64,000 nt of DNA from Lachnospiraceae bacterium (GCA_014239155.1 JAAZZQ010000087.1:54123-118122); one strand, 5' to 3'; positions 9,045 through 18,654 are shown, counted from the stretch's first letter. The notes: a model not told the origin generated them from the sequence alone. Numbers and translations: made by a program.

Positions 9045-11426
9045 GTGCATCTGGATAAAAACAACAACAATACAATTATTTACCGTATTGCAAAAAGCAA
9101 TCTAATAGCGAAAAAAATGTCAAGCTTCTTTTCTATGTTGTCTATTTTGTCAGCAATTACGTTTGTATCCACGCTTTCGCTTTTTCTAATCGGAACACAG
9201 ACAGCCGAAAAAAATATATTGGAAAGTATGCAGCATGTCATGTACACAAATGTCACAAAGGAACAAATACAGCATATGGCTTCTGATGAAAGAATGGAGC
9301 GATGTGACTCTTACAAAGCACTGGAAAAGACATTTCAGATCCAGAATGTAAAATATCGCCTGTATTATCATGAAAACTACGCGGAAAGCATGAAAAAAAA
9401 TATCTCTGTTGAAGGGAAAGAACCAAAAACTTATGATGAAATTCTCGTAGATCGGGCATTTATGCAGGCACTTGGTAGAGAGCCCATTCTTGGAGCAGAT
9501 ATTGATCTGGATATTGGCGGAGAACCACAAAAGTTTACCGTTTGTGGTTATACAGATGGGAACAATTCCACCGCAACATATGCGATCAATGTATCAGAAG
9601 TATTTGCAGAACAAGGTCCGCTAATGAAAAATCTGCCCTATACTGCACTTGTAAGAATTCATGATATTATAGACGCCCCTGCATCTACCTTTGCGACAAT
9701 AGCCTATCAAATAGCGATGGATTATGGGATTGAACGGTCAAATGTTTATCTAAATGGAAAATTTGAAGAATCTCTCCAGAAAGGAAACAGTGGAATTTAT
9801 ACTATCCTTTTTCTTTCTGTCATGCTTTTTGTCGCCAGCAGTATTGTGATATATAGTATTTTCTACCTCTCTGTTACCTCTCGTATACAACAGATTGGAC
9901 AATTACAGACTATTGGCATGACAGAGAAACAGATAAAACAGATGATACACAGGGAAGGATTACTATTGAGTGTGCTGGCAATTCCGGTTGGTTTGTTTCT
10001 AGGCGGAATTATATCCTATATTTTAATTCCAGACGGATGGACTTTTCAAAATTTTGGCATCACAGCGCTAATCATCAGCGTCTTAGGGATTCTCGTTGTA
10101 CAGCTTTCCGTAAGAAAACCTGCCTCGATCGCATCAAAAGTTTCACCGATAGAAGCGTCAAAAAATGTTGGTACAGCTACCAAGCAAAAGTTTCAGGGTG
10201 GGCATAAAATCTTAACGCCGTATGTGCTAGCCCGGATAGAAAATATAAATAATTGTAAAAAATGGTGGTTTACAACGGTTTCACTTGCACTTGGCGGTAT
10301 CATTTTTATGATCGGTGCTACTTGGATTGCATCATGGGATGCGGAACGATATATAAGAATGGGGCAATTTGAAAATAGTGAATATTATATTTCTTATCTG
10401 TATGACCATAGCGCACCAAAACCTTACGGAGTAACAGAATTTCAGTTGACAGGCCATCTTGGCAACGTGTTGGAAAACAGCATACGAAAGATACCAAATG
10501 TAAAAGATGTATATATCGAAAAGATGGTGTTTGGAAATATAGAATACAAAGGAACAACATTTTTACAGGGGTTTTATCTGCTTAGCGCAGAGGATACCAC
10601 ATATTATCAACTTCCCGCCAAAGGAAATAACAGTTATGACTATATGGTAGAACATGATGCCATCTTAATCACAGAAAGTACTTTCAGCGAAAAAATAAAT
10701 GGAATAACCTTTGACACAGGAGATAAAATAACATTTCGTTATTTTGATGGGGAAGAACATACCGTGGAATTGGAAATAGCCGCCGTATCAACGGAAAGTG
10801 TAAACTCCTATGTTACAACGAATTTCTGTATAGCAGACAAAACCGCGGAAAAATTGTGGAATGCGATGAATACAGCGCTCTCTTTCAGTATATCTGTTGA
10901 AGATTATGAAAAAAGCGGAGAACAGGTAGAAACTGCATTGCGAACGCTACTTGATGATTATGCAGATTTATCGCTTGCAACATTGCGTGAAACTAAAATC
11001 GAAATGTCTGGACAAATGAGTGAATACACAATACAGATATACGGAATTTCCATCTTTGTTATTTTATTCAGTATCTTTAATCTGATCAATACAGTAGTAA
11101 GTGGTATTGTAAATCGCAAGAAAGAATTATCAATGTTGGAATCGATTGGCATGGAAGAACGACAAGTGCGCAATATGTTGTTATGGGAAAGCTTTTTTCT
11201 TGCATTGCCGAATATACTAATCACTTTAACTTTGGGTACAATCGCGGGATTTACCTTTATCTCATGGATGCAGAAATCAGCAAGCTATCTAGAATATCAC
11301 TTTCCGATTATTGCTGTTGTCCTCTATATAATTGGTATGACAAGTATTCCTATGTTGATCTCTTTGGCTTGTCTGAAGAGCCAAACTAAAATTTCTTTAG
11401 TGGAGAGAATCCGAAACGAAGATTAA
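9045..11426 (+). CDS. FtsX-family ABC permease
   Basis: About 793 residues. A first membrane helix (about 25-50) is followed by an extracellular domain (about 60-250), three helices (about 255-365), a fifth helix near 410, a second outer domain (about 430-650) and three final helices, so the FtsX unit is duplicated as in MacB/LolE-like permeases. The GTG at 9045 is preferred because AGGTGG lies five bases upstream; the GTG at 9036 overlaps the ATPase stop and has a poorer site. It probably forms the transporter with the preceding ATPase and may also pass the drug signal to the kinase. Confidence 0.88.
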   Translation: MHLDKNNNNTIIYRIAKSNLIAKKMSSFFSMLSILSAITFVSTLSLFLIGTQTAEKNILESMQHVMYTNVTKEQIQHMASDERMERCDSYKALEKTFQIQNVKYRLYYHENYAESMKKNISVEGKEPKTYDEILVDRAFMQALGREPILGADIDLDIGGEPQKFTVCGYTDGNNSTATYAINVSEVFAEQGPLMKNLPYTALVRIHDIIDAPASTFATIAYQIAMDYGIERSNVYLNGKFEESLQKGNSGIYTILFLSVMLFVASSIVIYSIFYLSVTSRIQQIGQLQTIGMTEKQIKQMIHREGLLLSVLAIPVGLFLGGIISYILIPDGWTFQNFGITALIISVLGILVVQLSVRKPASIASKVSPIEASKNVGTATKQKFQGGHKILTPYVLARIENINNCKKWWFTTVSLALGGIIFMIGATWIASWDAERYIRMGQFENSEYYISYLYDHSAPKPYGVTEFQLTGHLGNVLENSIRKIPNVKDVYIEKMVFGNIEYKGTTFLQGFYLLSAEDTTYYQLPAKGNNSYDYMVEHDAILITESTFSEKINGITFDTGDKITFRYFDGEEHTVELEIAAVSTESVNSYVTTNFCIADKTAEKLWNAMNTALSFSISVEDYEKSGEQVETALRTLLDDYADLSLATLRETKIEMSGQMSEYTIQIYGISIFVILFSIFNLINTVVSGIVNRKKELSMLESIGMEERQVRNMLLWESFFLALPNILITLTLGTIAGFTFISWMQKSASYLEYHFPIIAVVLYIIGMTSIPMLISLACLKSQTKISLVERIRNED

Positions 11427-11442
11427 ATAAATGCGAATGGTC

Positions 11443-11482
11443 TGACGGCGGTTTTGAAACAATAATCAAAACCGTCGTTTTC
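11443..11482 (+). terminator. Intrinsic terminator after the FtsX permease
   Basis: GACGGCGGTTTTGA pairs with TCAAAACCGTCGTT across a seven-base loop, with one G-T pair, and is followed by TTTTCC. It closes the regulator-kinase-ABC group. Confidence 0.75.
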
Positions 11483-12039
11483 CGATTTGGGATTATCAGG
11501 TAAAATTAGTTATTACTGTGCCAAAGTTCTTTTGTATAAATAAAACATGCTTCCATAGGACTTTTGCCTATCCAATCCCATTTGTAGCTGCAAACTCATT
11601 AAGAACAAGACGCCTAGACGATTCATTTACCAGATAGGTAGAAGTGAAGAACAGTCCCTAGACGCGGAAAAACAGATTTCTGACAGCCCTGTGTCTGTGT
11701 CCAACAATACAATTCTGAGAGTGACTTACAGTTTTGTACTCCCCTCCGCCTCAGTTTTTGCAAAATATCTAGTAAAGAATTTTTGTAAAAGAAATGTCGG
11801 CGTTTGATACTACTTTTTTATAAAAGTTCCAACTGCCAACCTTATATCCGCCACGTAGGATGGATATAATTTCACTCACTATGTTACACAAAAGGCTGTG
11901 GCATTTTTATCTGCCACAGCCTAAAGAAGTTCTCTTTATCCGTTTTAATTTCTGTAATCTAATCCTTTCTCGCCTCTCCTCTTTATGGTGTAAATGTTTA
12001 CGCAAAAACAACACCTAAGATTTTCCTAAGTTCTGTGTA
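11483..12039. other. Decayed intergenic DNA with one strong hairpin
   Basis: No intact gene. At 11893-11922 AGGCTGTGGCA pairs with TGCCACAGCCT over an eight-base loop; on the minus strand it is followed by TTTTG, so it may be a leftward terminator. Short coding-like stretches (for example the plus-strand frame reading DAEKQISDSPVSVSNN near 11660) suggest remains of a mobile element. Confidence 0.4.
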
Positions 12040-12256
12040 ATATCAGAATGGAAAAATGAATTTGGCATTGCTAAAAGATATGGTTATAAGAATGTGCAGG
12101 AGTTTTACCGTACTTACCACCAATCCCATAGTGCCTATGCAGCTTATAGGGAACAGGTTGCTGAAGGGGAAAAACTTTCGGAACAGACAGCCAAAAGCAG
12201 GATAAAAAAAGCATACTTGAACGCTTAAAGAATCCACAAAAGAGAACAACAGACTA
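12040..12256 (+). pseudogene. C-terminal remnant of a conjugative relaxase
   Basis: In one plus frame the sequence reads GIAKRYGYKNVQEFYRTYH and SAYAAYREQVAEGEKL, and after a shift of frame SILERLKNPQKR and a stop. Such text is typical of the tail of MOB relaxases in Lachnospiraceae conjugative elements. No start, catalytic domain or intact frame is present, so this is debris. It marks the left side of an element graveyard that reaches 22.9 kb. Confidence 0.5.
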
Positions 12257-12572
12257 GCAACAGCAAAGAGCAGTTAAGAGCAAGGACCGAGGGGCGAGAT
12301 AAACCTTCGGTCTTTACCATATGATAAATACTAAAGAATGTGGTATATTTGATATCAAAATACCTTGTTAGAGTTTGAAAACAATTAATGTTGAATGAGT
12401 TGATATACGTGTAGAGAGTGGACAGTCTGAGGACTCTACTTTATTAAAATTCGCATCTTGACAAAATAAGTTCTATATAGTACTATTAATATTAAGAAAG
12501 GAGACGTCCTTTCTAATACTGTACAGTAAAACTACCGCTTCTATCCTTGCGAAGCGGTGAGCAAGGAAAGGT

Positions 12573-13061
12573 GTGATAAGCCTGGAAACACAAACAGGTT
12601 TTTTGATTTCCCATATTAAACAGGTTCAAGGGAGAGTCTTTGAACGGCTTTTGCAGACATGCGGCATAGAGGAGTTTAATGGACCACAAGGGCATATTCT
12701 TTATGTGTTATGGAAAAGTGAAGGCATTCCTATTGTGGAGCTTGCACAAAAAACGGGATTGGCAAAAAATACACTTACTGTAATGCTTTGCAGAATGGAA
12801 GAAAATGGTTTAATCTGTCGAGAAGTTTCAGCTTCTGATCGACGCCAAAGCCTGATTAGCCTGACCCCCAAAGCCCGTGCATTGGAGAAACGTTATAATC
12901 AAGTCTCCCAGCAAATGAATAGCTTGTTTTTTAAGGATTTTGAAAATGCGGAAATCAAGGAATTAGAACAGTATCTTGACCGTATCGTTTCCAACTTGGA
13001 GCGGGCGGAGCAAGTATTAAAAAAAGGAAAGGATGTACACGATGGCAAAGGTGAAAACTAA
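12573..13061 (+). CDS. MarR-family transcriptional regulator
   Basis: About 162 residues with a winged helix (LAQKTGLAKNTLTVMLCRME, then ASDRRQSLISLTPKA, the basic wing) and long dimerisation helices at both ends. The start is a GTG preceded by GGAAAGG. The flavin reductase gene starts inside its last codons, so the two are probably co-transcribed, with MarR controlling the pair in response to a redox-active or phenolic compound (inference). Confidence 0.88.
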   Translation: MISLETQTGFLISHIKQVQGRVFERLLQTCGIEEFNGPQGHILYVLWKSEGIPIVELAQKTGLAKNTLTVMLCRMEENGLICREVSASDRRQSLISLTPKARALEKRYNQVSQQMNSLFFKDFENAEIKELEQYLDRIVSNLERAEQVLKKGKDVHDGKGEN

Positions 13062-13638
13062 AATTTATAACGATTACTGTCCGCAGGCGTTATTTCTTTA
13101 TGGCACAAAACAGGAAGACGGGCAGCCCCATTTTGGTCTTTTCTGTTGGTTTGGATATTGTCATTCCTCAGAGGGGCTCGGAGTAATGGCCTGTATAGGT
13201 GAGGAAAAACAGACCAAGGATTTGATACGCAAAAATGGTGTGTTCTCAGCTAATCTCGTATCTGAACAGCTACTGCCTTTGGCAGATTATTATGGTTGTA
13301 CCTGTGGCAGAACCACACCTGATAAGATGAAGTGTCTGCCTACTGTAGAATGGGGACAAGTGCTGGATGTGCCAACCATTGTAGAAAGCCCTGTCAGTTT
13401 TGAACTGGAAGTGAAGAAATCAATCTCTATGGGAGACGGATCAGATATCTTTCTCTGTTTAATCCGTAATGTAACTCAGGATGAACAACTGCTGGATACA
13501 ACGGTTCCCTTTACAGAAAGATTGATGCAGGCTGCTCCGGTATTGTCTCCGGGCGAAGAAACATATTCTTCCATTGATGGAAGGTATCTCGGAAAATGGG
13601 GAGAACCTATGAAAAATATGGCTAATACCAAAGAATAG
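13042..13638 (+). CDS. Flavin reductase-like FMN-binding protein
   Basis: About 198 residues matching the FMN-binding split-barrel flavin reductase-like fold: NDYCPQALFLYGTKQEDGQP at the N-terminus, GLGVMACIGEEKQT, then NGVFSANLVSEQLLPLADYY. Members reduce free or bound flavin and often serve quinone or xenobiotic reduction. The ATG at 13042 has AAAGGA eight bases upstream; the ATG at 13033 sits directly on GGAAAGG. It overlaps the end of the MarR gene by about 20 bases. Confidence 0.8.
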   Translation: MAKVKTKIYNDYCPQALFLYGTKQEDGQPHFGLFCWFGYCHSSEGLGVMACIGEEKQTKDLIRKNGVFSANLVSEQLLPLADYYGCTCGRTTPDKMKCLPTVEWGQVLDVPTIVESPVSFELEVKKSISMGDGSDIFLCLIRNVTQDEQLLDTTVPFTERLMQAAPVLSPGEETYSSIDGRYLGKWGEPMKNMANTKE

Positions 13639-13694
13639 CTGTATAATACAAAAGCATTTTGGAAGAACAGACTACAAAGGTCTTGGAATGATTT

Positions 13695-13718
13695 AATTCC
13701 CCCGAATTCGGGGGGATT
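13695..13718 (+). terminator. Hairpin after flavin reductase gene
   Basis: AATTCCCCC and GGGGGGATT around GAATTC form a strong hairpin, followed by AAAATTACC. It lies 57 bases after the flavin reductase stop and probably terminates the MarR operon. Confidence 0.5.
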
Positions 13719-13781
13719 AAAATTACCACAGTTCAAGACTATCCCCCTGCATCAACCCACATCTGTAAATTACCATCTAAC

Positions 13782-13847
13782 CTGTATGAGAAGCAGAGCG
13801 ATTTGAAAGGGCAGAAATGGGAGATTGAGAAATTGTTGGAGCGATAA
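13782..13847 (+). pseudogene. Short coiled-coil tail of a lost mobile-element protein
   Basis: One frame reads LYEKQSDLKGQKWEIEKLLE and then stops. This resembles the helical tail of element-encoded recombinases or relaxases. Nothing upstream continues the frame, so it is only a fragment. Confidence 0.3.
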
Positions 13848-13993
13848 GAAATGTGGGGCGTGAGGGATGCTATGCTCCATATTTTTGCGGTAAATAGAGA
13901 ATGGAAGTGGTATATCAAATAGGTAACTTGCTAAATTAGATAAATCTTTCATTTTACAGATTGAAGCCAAGAATGTTGCGAAAGGAGAAATAT

Positions 13994-14875
13994 ATGAATT
14001 TGTTAAAACATGGCGATACCATTGGGATTATATCACCAAGTTGGGTAGCAAATCAAAATGATTATGAAAAGTACGCAAAAGGCATTGAAAGATTGGGATT
14101 TCACGTCAAATTCGGCAAAAATATTTATAAAGACACTTATAAATATACTGCAAGTGTAGCAGAGCGTGTTGATGATTTGAACGAGATGATATATGACGAA
14201 AATGTAAGGATGGTATTCTTTGGTGGGGGTTATGGAAGTGTAGATTTACTTCCGTATATTGATTATAATAGAATAAAAGAAACTCCGAAGCTTTTTTTGA
14301 GTTATAGTGATGGAACATCTATACTTAATGCTATATATGCTAATACCGGCATAACGACATACTATGGGCAGACTCCAGGATTATTTGATAATATCAACGA
14401 ATACGACAAAAAACAATTTGTTTCGCATTTGATTGATGGAACTGTAACAGATTATATTAGTAATAGTGATTTGTATACTATAACAGGGGGATGTTGCGAA
14501 GGAAGCCTTGTTGGCGGATATTTACTTAATTTTGTTTTGACTTTAGGAAACAGATTCTTTCCTTATCAAACAGACAGGAATTATATATTGTTTATTGAAG
14601 AATTGGATAAATTTCAATCCGTTCAAGATGTCAGCATGTTCTTAACTTGTATTGGACAAAGCCAGTTGATGGAACAAGTAACAGGTTTGTTATTTGGACA
14701 CTATTCAGATGATATTTCGCCACTGTTGTTTGAAGTACTGGAGCGGTTTGGTAAAAAATATAGCATTCCTGTGGCTTATTGTGACGATTTTGGTCATGGT
14801 TCCAATCATGCAATTTTTCCTATTGGTAGAGGGGCGGTTTTAGACACAAAAAATAAAACACTATTATTTCAATAG
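13994..14875 (+). CDS. LD-carboxypeptidase, peptidase family S66
   Basis: About 293 residues with an N-terminal GDTIGIISPSW, the VRMVFFGGGYGS loop, the nucleophile Ser105 in LSYSDGTS, and later the Glu of IEELDKF and the His of FGHGSNHAIFPIGRGA completing the Ser-Glu-His triad. S66 enzymes cut LD bonds of muropeptides; the MccF branch inactivates peptide-nucleotide microcins. Which branch this belongs to cannot be told. There is no signal peptide, so it is cytoplasmic. AAAGGAG precedes the ATG at 13994; a TTG at 13961 is less likely. It stands alone between mobile-element remains, so it may be cargo. Confidence 0.88.
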   Translation: MNLLKHGDTIGIISPSWVANQNDYEKYAKGIERLGFHVKFGKNIYKDTYKYTASVAERVDDLNEMIYDENVRMVFFGGGYGSVDLLPYIDYNRIKETPKLFLSYSDGTSILNAIYANTGITTYYGQTPGLFDNINEYDKKQFVSHLIDGTVTDYISNSDLYTITGGCCEGSLVGGYLLNFVLTLGNRFFPYQTDRNYILFIEELDKFQSVQDVSMFLTCIGQSQLMEQVTGLLFGHYSDDISPLLFEVLERFGKKYSIPVAYCDDFGHGSNHAIFPIGRGAVLDTKNKTLLFQ

Positions 14876-14969
14876 AGTATAATTTATATGCGAATAGAAT
14901 GTTTGCTTAATTTTTCCTTAGTTATAAGAGACATGGTGCGATTTGTTATAATACATGCGTAACAACATT

Positions 14970-15248
14970 TCAACAACAGAAAATCAGCAAGCCATAATAA
15001 TTGATGTAATTGAAGTAAAAATGGGTGTGTATTTTCACAAAGCTTAAATAAATACAGTTAATAACAAAGAACACGCCGAGTGCTAATCGGGCATATTCAA
15101 GCAGTTCATCTATTGCAAGCGAATTTAAAGCACATTCCGAGCAGGGAGTGATTTTTAATCTGTCCTCTGCCTTGTTACAGTCAATCTGAAGAAAATACCC
15201 ATCAAAAGTGGTTACATCCACGCTATTGTGATATATTATATTCTGCAT
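14970..15248 (-). CDS. DUF6061-like small mobile-element protein, altered C-terminus
   Basis: The first 60 residues (VDVTTFDGYFLQIDCNKAED, then CALNSLAIDELLEYARLALG) resemble small proteins that accompany sigma-factor genes in Lachnospiraceae conjugative elements, which I recall as the DUF6061 type. The last 30 residues turn hydrophobic and unrelated, suggesting the natural end was lost to a rearrangement. Function is unknown. Confidence 0.5.
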   Translation of the reverse strand: MQNIIYHNSVDVTTFDGYFLQIDCNKAEDRLKITPCSECALNSLAIDELLEYARLALGVFFVINCIYLSFVKIHTHFYFNYINYYGLLIFCC

Positions 15249-15374
15249 ATATGAATTTCATATCTTATCTGTCCTTTCTTTACTAATTGATTTTTCGGAG
15301 AAATATAAGAAAGCATTTCAATCAATTCTTCCTGCCCTGTTCATTTCATGTTATAATTTGTTACAGGTTTTTCT

Positions 15375-15487
15375 TTCCCTTATTTTTGCCCTTATGAGGG
15401 TTCGTAACATGAGGGAAAAAGGATATAACACAAGGGAAAATCTAAGGGTAAACTCACTCGCTATAAATTTAGCATTTTCAAGGGTTT
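15375..15487. repeat. Cluster of AGGG/CCCT repeats
   Basis: Seven short matches to AGGG or its complement, mostly as AGGGAAAA, CCCTTAT or AGGGTAAA, occur at roughly 15 to 30 base spacing in both orientations. The stretch is non-coding and lies between decayed element genes. Such clusters occur at arm-type recombinase sites and transfer origins; which, if any, applies is unknown. The surrounding 15250-15640 has no gene. Confidence 0.35.
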
Positions 15488-15639
15488 GCGAGCTTTTTGA
15501 AGATAAGATATAACAGTTAATAAATACTATAAAAAGTGTCTTATCAGAATTCTGATTTTGTTATTGGCTTTATTATACACCTTTCACACAAAAATCAAAT
15601 ATGTCTCTTAAATTTTCTATTCATCAAATTAGAACTGGA

Positions 15640-15812
15640 ACAGAGCAGAGATAAGCCGCTGTTTTATGGTGTCTTTATGCCCGTTTTCAAGAGCGACAAG
15701 CCGGATTTTCTGCTGTAATGCTGTAAAACCTCGTCCACGGCTTCCGACCCTCCGCTAGTCGCTCTGATAATGATCTCATAAGGTACAAGGTTAGGTTTCC
15801 CATGTGAAAACA
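15640..15812 (-). pseudogene. Remnant of element-encoded HTH regulator
   Basis: The minus strand reads VPYEIIIRATSGGSEAVDEV and then, across changes of frame, RIRLVALENGH-like text. This matches the small helix-turn-helix protein that follows the sigma factor in Tn916/Tn1549-type elements of Clostridia. The frame is broken. Confidence 0.45.
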
Positions 15813-16230
15813 CCTCCATTTCTTTTTGTAACATCTGCAAGACACTGTGTATGTGATGCCCTGCCGTACTCCGGCGGCTTCCGTATATTTCCCCGATTTC
15901 CTGTTATCTATCGTTCAAAAAATAAAGGTAAATGATTTCTCTCTTTTTCTCCATCAGAGATAACAGGGCGTCGGCAAGATTCTCATTTATGAGAATGATT
16001 GTCTGACCGCATATCGTAATACGGTATTCCTTGCAGGCGTCTGCGAAATATTCATCGGACGTACTGAATGGGTAAAATTTTTCTTCTGTGAGATATTCTC
16101 AAAGGATATTTCCTTTTGCTGCCATCTGCTCTGTTCTCCATGCGTTGATAGTCGCATAACGTATAACAACTTTACAGAAACCGTTGAAAGTATACATGAT
16201 GTGTTCCTTGTATGCTTCTGTGCAATTCAT
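15813..16230 (-). pseudogene. Broken sigma-70-like factor of a conjugative element
   Basis: It starts MNCTEAYKEHIMYTFNGFCK at 16230 and continues NAWRTEQMAAKGN before a stop. The following text (EYLTEEKFYPFSTSDEYF, then LMEKKREIIYLYFL, then IGEIYGSRRSTAGHH) is the rest of a short sigma-70-like factor, with frame changes and at least one further stop. These factors are common in Lachnospiraceae integrative elements. The same first codons recur at 19.4 and 22.1 kb. Confidence 0.65.
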
Positions 16231-16314
16231 AGAAAATTCCCCCATTCTCCCACATGGGACGTTGCATGGTCTTTTACATAAAAGAACCGATAACCGCATT
16301 TTTACTTCTGCGTG

Positions 16315-16518
16315 TTATCGGCTCTGCATCTGTGCGTCTGGCTCTTTGATAACTGAAATATTAAATTGTGTTACACTGATTAAAATTTCCTGCTTACATT
16401 TGGGACAGAACAGCGGAAAATTCCGAAGTTCTGTGTCTAACCGCATTTTAATGCGCGTCTTACTGCCGCAAACAGGGCATAATAACCATTTGAATTGCTC
16501 GTTCCCGTTATGATTCAT
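16315..16518 (-). CDS. Cysteine-rich KTR-domain protein
   Basis: 67 residues with two CPxC zinc-ribbon half sites (WLLCPVCGSKTRIK, then PLFCPKCKQE) and the ending VIKEPDAQMQSR. This is the Cys-rich KTR family found next to regulators and cargo in Tn916-like elements; its role is unknown. The ATG at 16518 overlaps the end of the next upstream gene. Earlier in-frame starts would add a non-family N-terminus. Confidence 0.8.
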   Translation of the reverse strand: MNHNGNEQFKWLLCPVCGSKTRIKMRLDTELRNFPLFCPKCKQEILISVTQFNISVIKEPDAQMQSR

Positions 16519-16753
16519 GCGTTTTATTCTTGCTTTCTTTTCGCAGTACAACGCTGCTAATAACACTGATGCCGCCCAATAACGCACAAGATTTTGACGG
16601 AAAAGCGATTCCTGCCACCATCAAGCCAGCACCGACAATAAGGTTACATACTGCAGCCATTTTTAATGCTTTCTTTTTCGGGTTGGGAAGCTCTACGAAA
16701 ATTCCCAATGTGTTATTCAATTTTTCGCAAGCATGATTTACTTCTTTAATCAT
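16508..16753 (-). CDS. Small membrane protein of unknown function
   Basis: 81 residues: a soluble N-terminus (EVNHACEKLNNTLG), then two membrane helices (about 32-50 and 55-70) and a basic tail. The end overlaps the KTR gene start and the start lies 10 bases after another small membrane-protein gene. It is therefore part of the ABC/TetR transcription unit. GGAGGGCAAA precedes the ATG. I do not recognise the family. Confidence 0.6.
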   Translation of the reverse strand: MIKEVNHACEKLNNTLGIFVELPNPKKKALKMAAVCNLIVGAGLMVAGIAFPSKSCALLGGISVISSVVLRKESKNKTHES

Positions 16754-16762
16754 TTTGCCCTC

Positions 16763-16987
16763 CTAAAATAATAACTGTATGCCGTGATTTACAATAAGCA
16801 ACACGCCAATGCCTATGACAATCCATAGGGCTGTGGCTTTCTTTTCTTTCCCTTTTTTCTTGTTCAGAAACAGAAAAAGCAATCCCACACTCACCAGGCA
16901 AATTCCAACAATCAATGATACGATTGAAATAGTCTGCATGATTTCCGCACTTGGAACGGGTACAAAATCGGGAATTGGAAAATTCAT
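16763..16987 (-). CDS. Small two-helix membrane protein
   Basis: 74 residues with helices at about 18-39 and 52-72 separated by a lysine-rich loop (NKKKGKEKKA). It has AAAGGGGGCGATAAC before its ATG. It sits directly downstream of the ABC permease gene, so it may assist that transporter. No family recognised. Confidence 0.6.
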   Translation of the reverse strand: MNFPIPDFVPVPSAEIMQTISIVSLIVGICLVSVGLLFLFLNKKKGKEKKATALWIVIGIGVLLIVNHGIQLLF

Positions 16988-17005
16988 GTTATCGCCCCCT
17001 TTCTT

Positions 17006-17701
17006 TTAATTGCTCAAATCTGATAAAATCATTTTCCTCGTTGCGATTGCTGAAAAAATAACTCCTATGATACCAAAAATAATTGCCGCAACGGGAATTG
17101 ACAAAAGTCCTGCACTGCTTCCCTGTGAATTTGATGCTATAGCAACAATGATGATAGAGGAAACAACGGTTGCAATCGTTGATTTCTTTATCATTCCAAC
17201 ATACAGTGGGAGAAGCCCCAACAGAATAGCGGATATTGTGGTAACTGTCTGCGCCAATATGTTTCCAAAACTGAATATAACAAAATCAAAACATTTTCCC
17301 GCAAGAAAGATACTGGCGTATTGGAAGATATTTGACAGCACATGGAACGAAAAGCTAATACCACATATCAAAAAGAGTTTTGCCATAATCAGTTTTGTGC
17401 GGCTGACCGGGTAAGTGAAAAGCAAACCGATTGTCTTATTTCTGTATTCTTCAATCACAAATACGGAAATCAGTACCGCTTCCCATACAATTAGAGTAGC
17501 CTTTACAAGCATTGCCGCTAATGTAACCGTATCTAACTGGATTGGGGCAAATCCCGGAAGCGTAGATATATTGGCGCTTGCAGTCAAAAGACTGGACGTA
17601 AAAACACTCAACAGGAAAATAATAAAATTAGCGGCTAACAATCCGGCAATATGCAGTTTTAACGGTACCTTTTTAATTTCCATGCGAATGAGATTCCACA
17701 T
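17006..17701 (-). CDS. ABC-2-type transporter permease
   Basis: About 231 residues with six predicted membrane helices (first near 16-38, last near 205-225), the pattern of one-domain ABC-2 export permeases, with VIEEYRNKTIGLLFTYPVSR after the second helix as in bacitracin/lantibiotic export permeases. The ATG at 17701 is preceded by GGGGGGTGG and lies inside the last codons of the ATPase gene. Confidence 0.85.
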   Translation of the reverse strand: MWNLIRMEIKKVPLKLHIAGLLAANFIIFLLSVFTSSLLTASANISTLPGFAPIQLDTVTLAAMLVKATLIVWEAVLISVFVIEEYRNKTIGLLFTYPVSRTKLIMAKLFLICGISFSFHVLSNIFQYASIFLAGKCFDFVIFSFGNILAQTVTTISAILLGLLPLYVGMIKKSTIATVVSSIIIVAIASNSQGSSAGLLSIPVAAIIFGIIGVIFSAIATRKMILSDLSN

Positions 17702-18416
17702 TTTTTCCACCCCCCAATAAATCCAAATAGTAAGTTTCAAGGTCTATGCCTTTCGCTGTAAGTTCTTTCATTGATATTTCCGCAAGCATAGCTCCATGGT
17801 CAATAATTCCAATTGTATTGGCAATTTTAGATAACTCGCCAAGGATATGGCTGGATATTAAAATGCTTGTGTGGAATTCATGGTTGATTCGCAGCAATAG
17901 CTCCCGCACTTCGATAATCCCTTGTGGATCTAAACCGTTTATAGGTTCGTCTAAAATAAGCAAATCCGGTTTTGTAAGCATTGCCCTTGCAAGCGCAAGC
18001 CGTTGTTTCATTCCCAAAGAAAATTTTCCTACGGCTTTATTTCCTGTTTCTGCAATCCCTAACAGTGACAGTGTTTCCATGATATTTTCATAGCCTGCAC
18101 CCATATACCGGCAATGAAGTTCCATGTTTTCGTATGCGCTTAAATAGCTATAAAAAACAGGGCTTTCAATAATGCTGCCGATGCGGGAGAAAACGGGATT
18201 ATTTGTTTTGTTGATAGTTTCACCTAATAAACATACCATGCCTGTATCGGGAAAAATAATATGGTACAATGTTTTCATCAGCGAAGTTTTCCCCGCACCA
18301 TTTGCACCCAAAAATCCATATATTTCCCCTTGCTTTACACTCATGCAAATATCATTCAATATGGGATTGCCTTCAATGGATTTTGATAAATGCCGGACTT
18401 CAACCGCATTTGTCAT
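17673..18416 (-). CDS. ABC transporter ATPase
   Basis: About 247 residues with Walker A GANGAGKTS, signature KFSLGMKQRLALARAM, Walker B LLILDEPINGLDP and H-loop SSH. This is the form paired with ABC-2 permeases for drug or peptide export and self-protection. AAGGAGGCAAGGGA precedes the ATG at 18416, which overlaps the stop of the DUF4177 gene. With the next gene it forms a complete exporter under the TetR regulator upstream. Confidence 0.9.
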   Translation of the reverse strand: MTNAVEVRHLSKSIEGNPILNDICMSVKQGEIYGFLGANGAGKTSLMKTLYHIIFPDTGMVCLLGETINKTNNPVFSRIGSIIESPVFYSYLSAYENMELHCRYMGAGYENIMETLSLLGIAETGNKAVGKFSLGMKQRLALARAMLTKPDLLILDEPINGLDPQGIIEVRELLLRINHEFHTSILISSHILGELSKIANTIGIIDHGAMLAEISMKELTAKGIDLETYYLDLLGGGKNVESHSHGN

Positions 18417-18643
18417 TCCCTTGCCTCCTTTTCGGGGCACAACCGCCTTTTGAATATCAAAGTTGTTTTCTGGGCAATTCCAATAAGGGAATATTGGGAG
18501 CTGCCTATACACGGATAGGAAAAACAAATAACCAGTTCCCAGCCGTCTTTACCATAATGGTTCAGTTTATCAGACAATGCTTTTTCAGAATGTTCTGTTT
18601 CCTTGCTGTCGATTGATATCGTTTTGTACTCAAATTCTGTCAT
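18413..18643 (-). CDS. DUF4177-family small protein
   Basis: 76 residues with the DUF4177 pattern: an initial FEYKTISI strand, then LNHYGKDGWELV, then a beta-rich end (TTLIFKRRL). Function unknown. It begins after AAAGGAG, 11 bases beyond the TetR stop, and its stop overlaps the ATPase start, so it is translated with the exporter. Confidence 0.75.
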   Translation of the reverse strand: MTEFEYKTISIDSKETEHSEKALSDKLNHYGKDGWELVICFSYPCIGSSQYSLIGIAQKTTLIFKRRLCPEKEARE

Positions 18644-18654
18644 AAAAATCTCCT

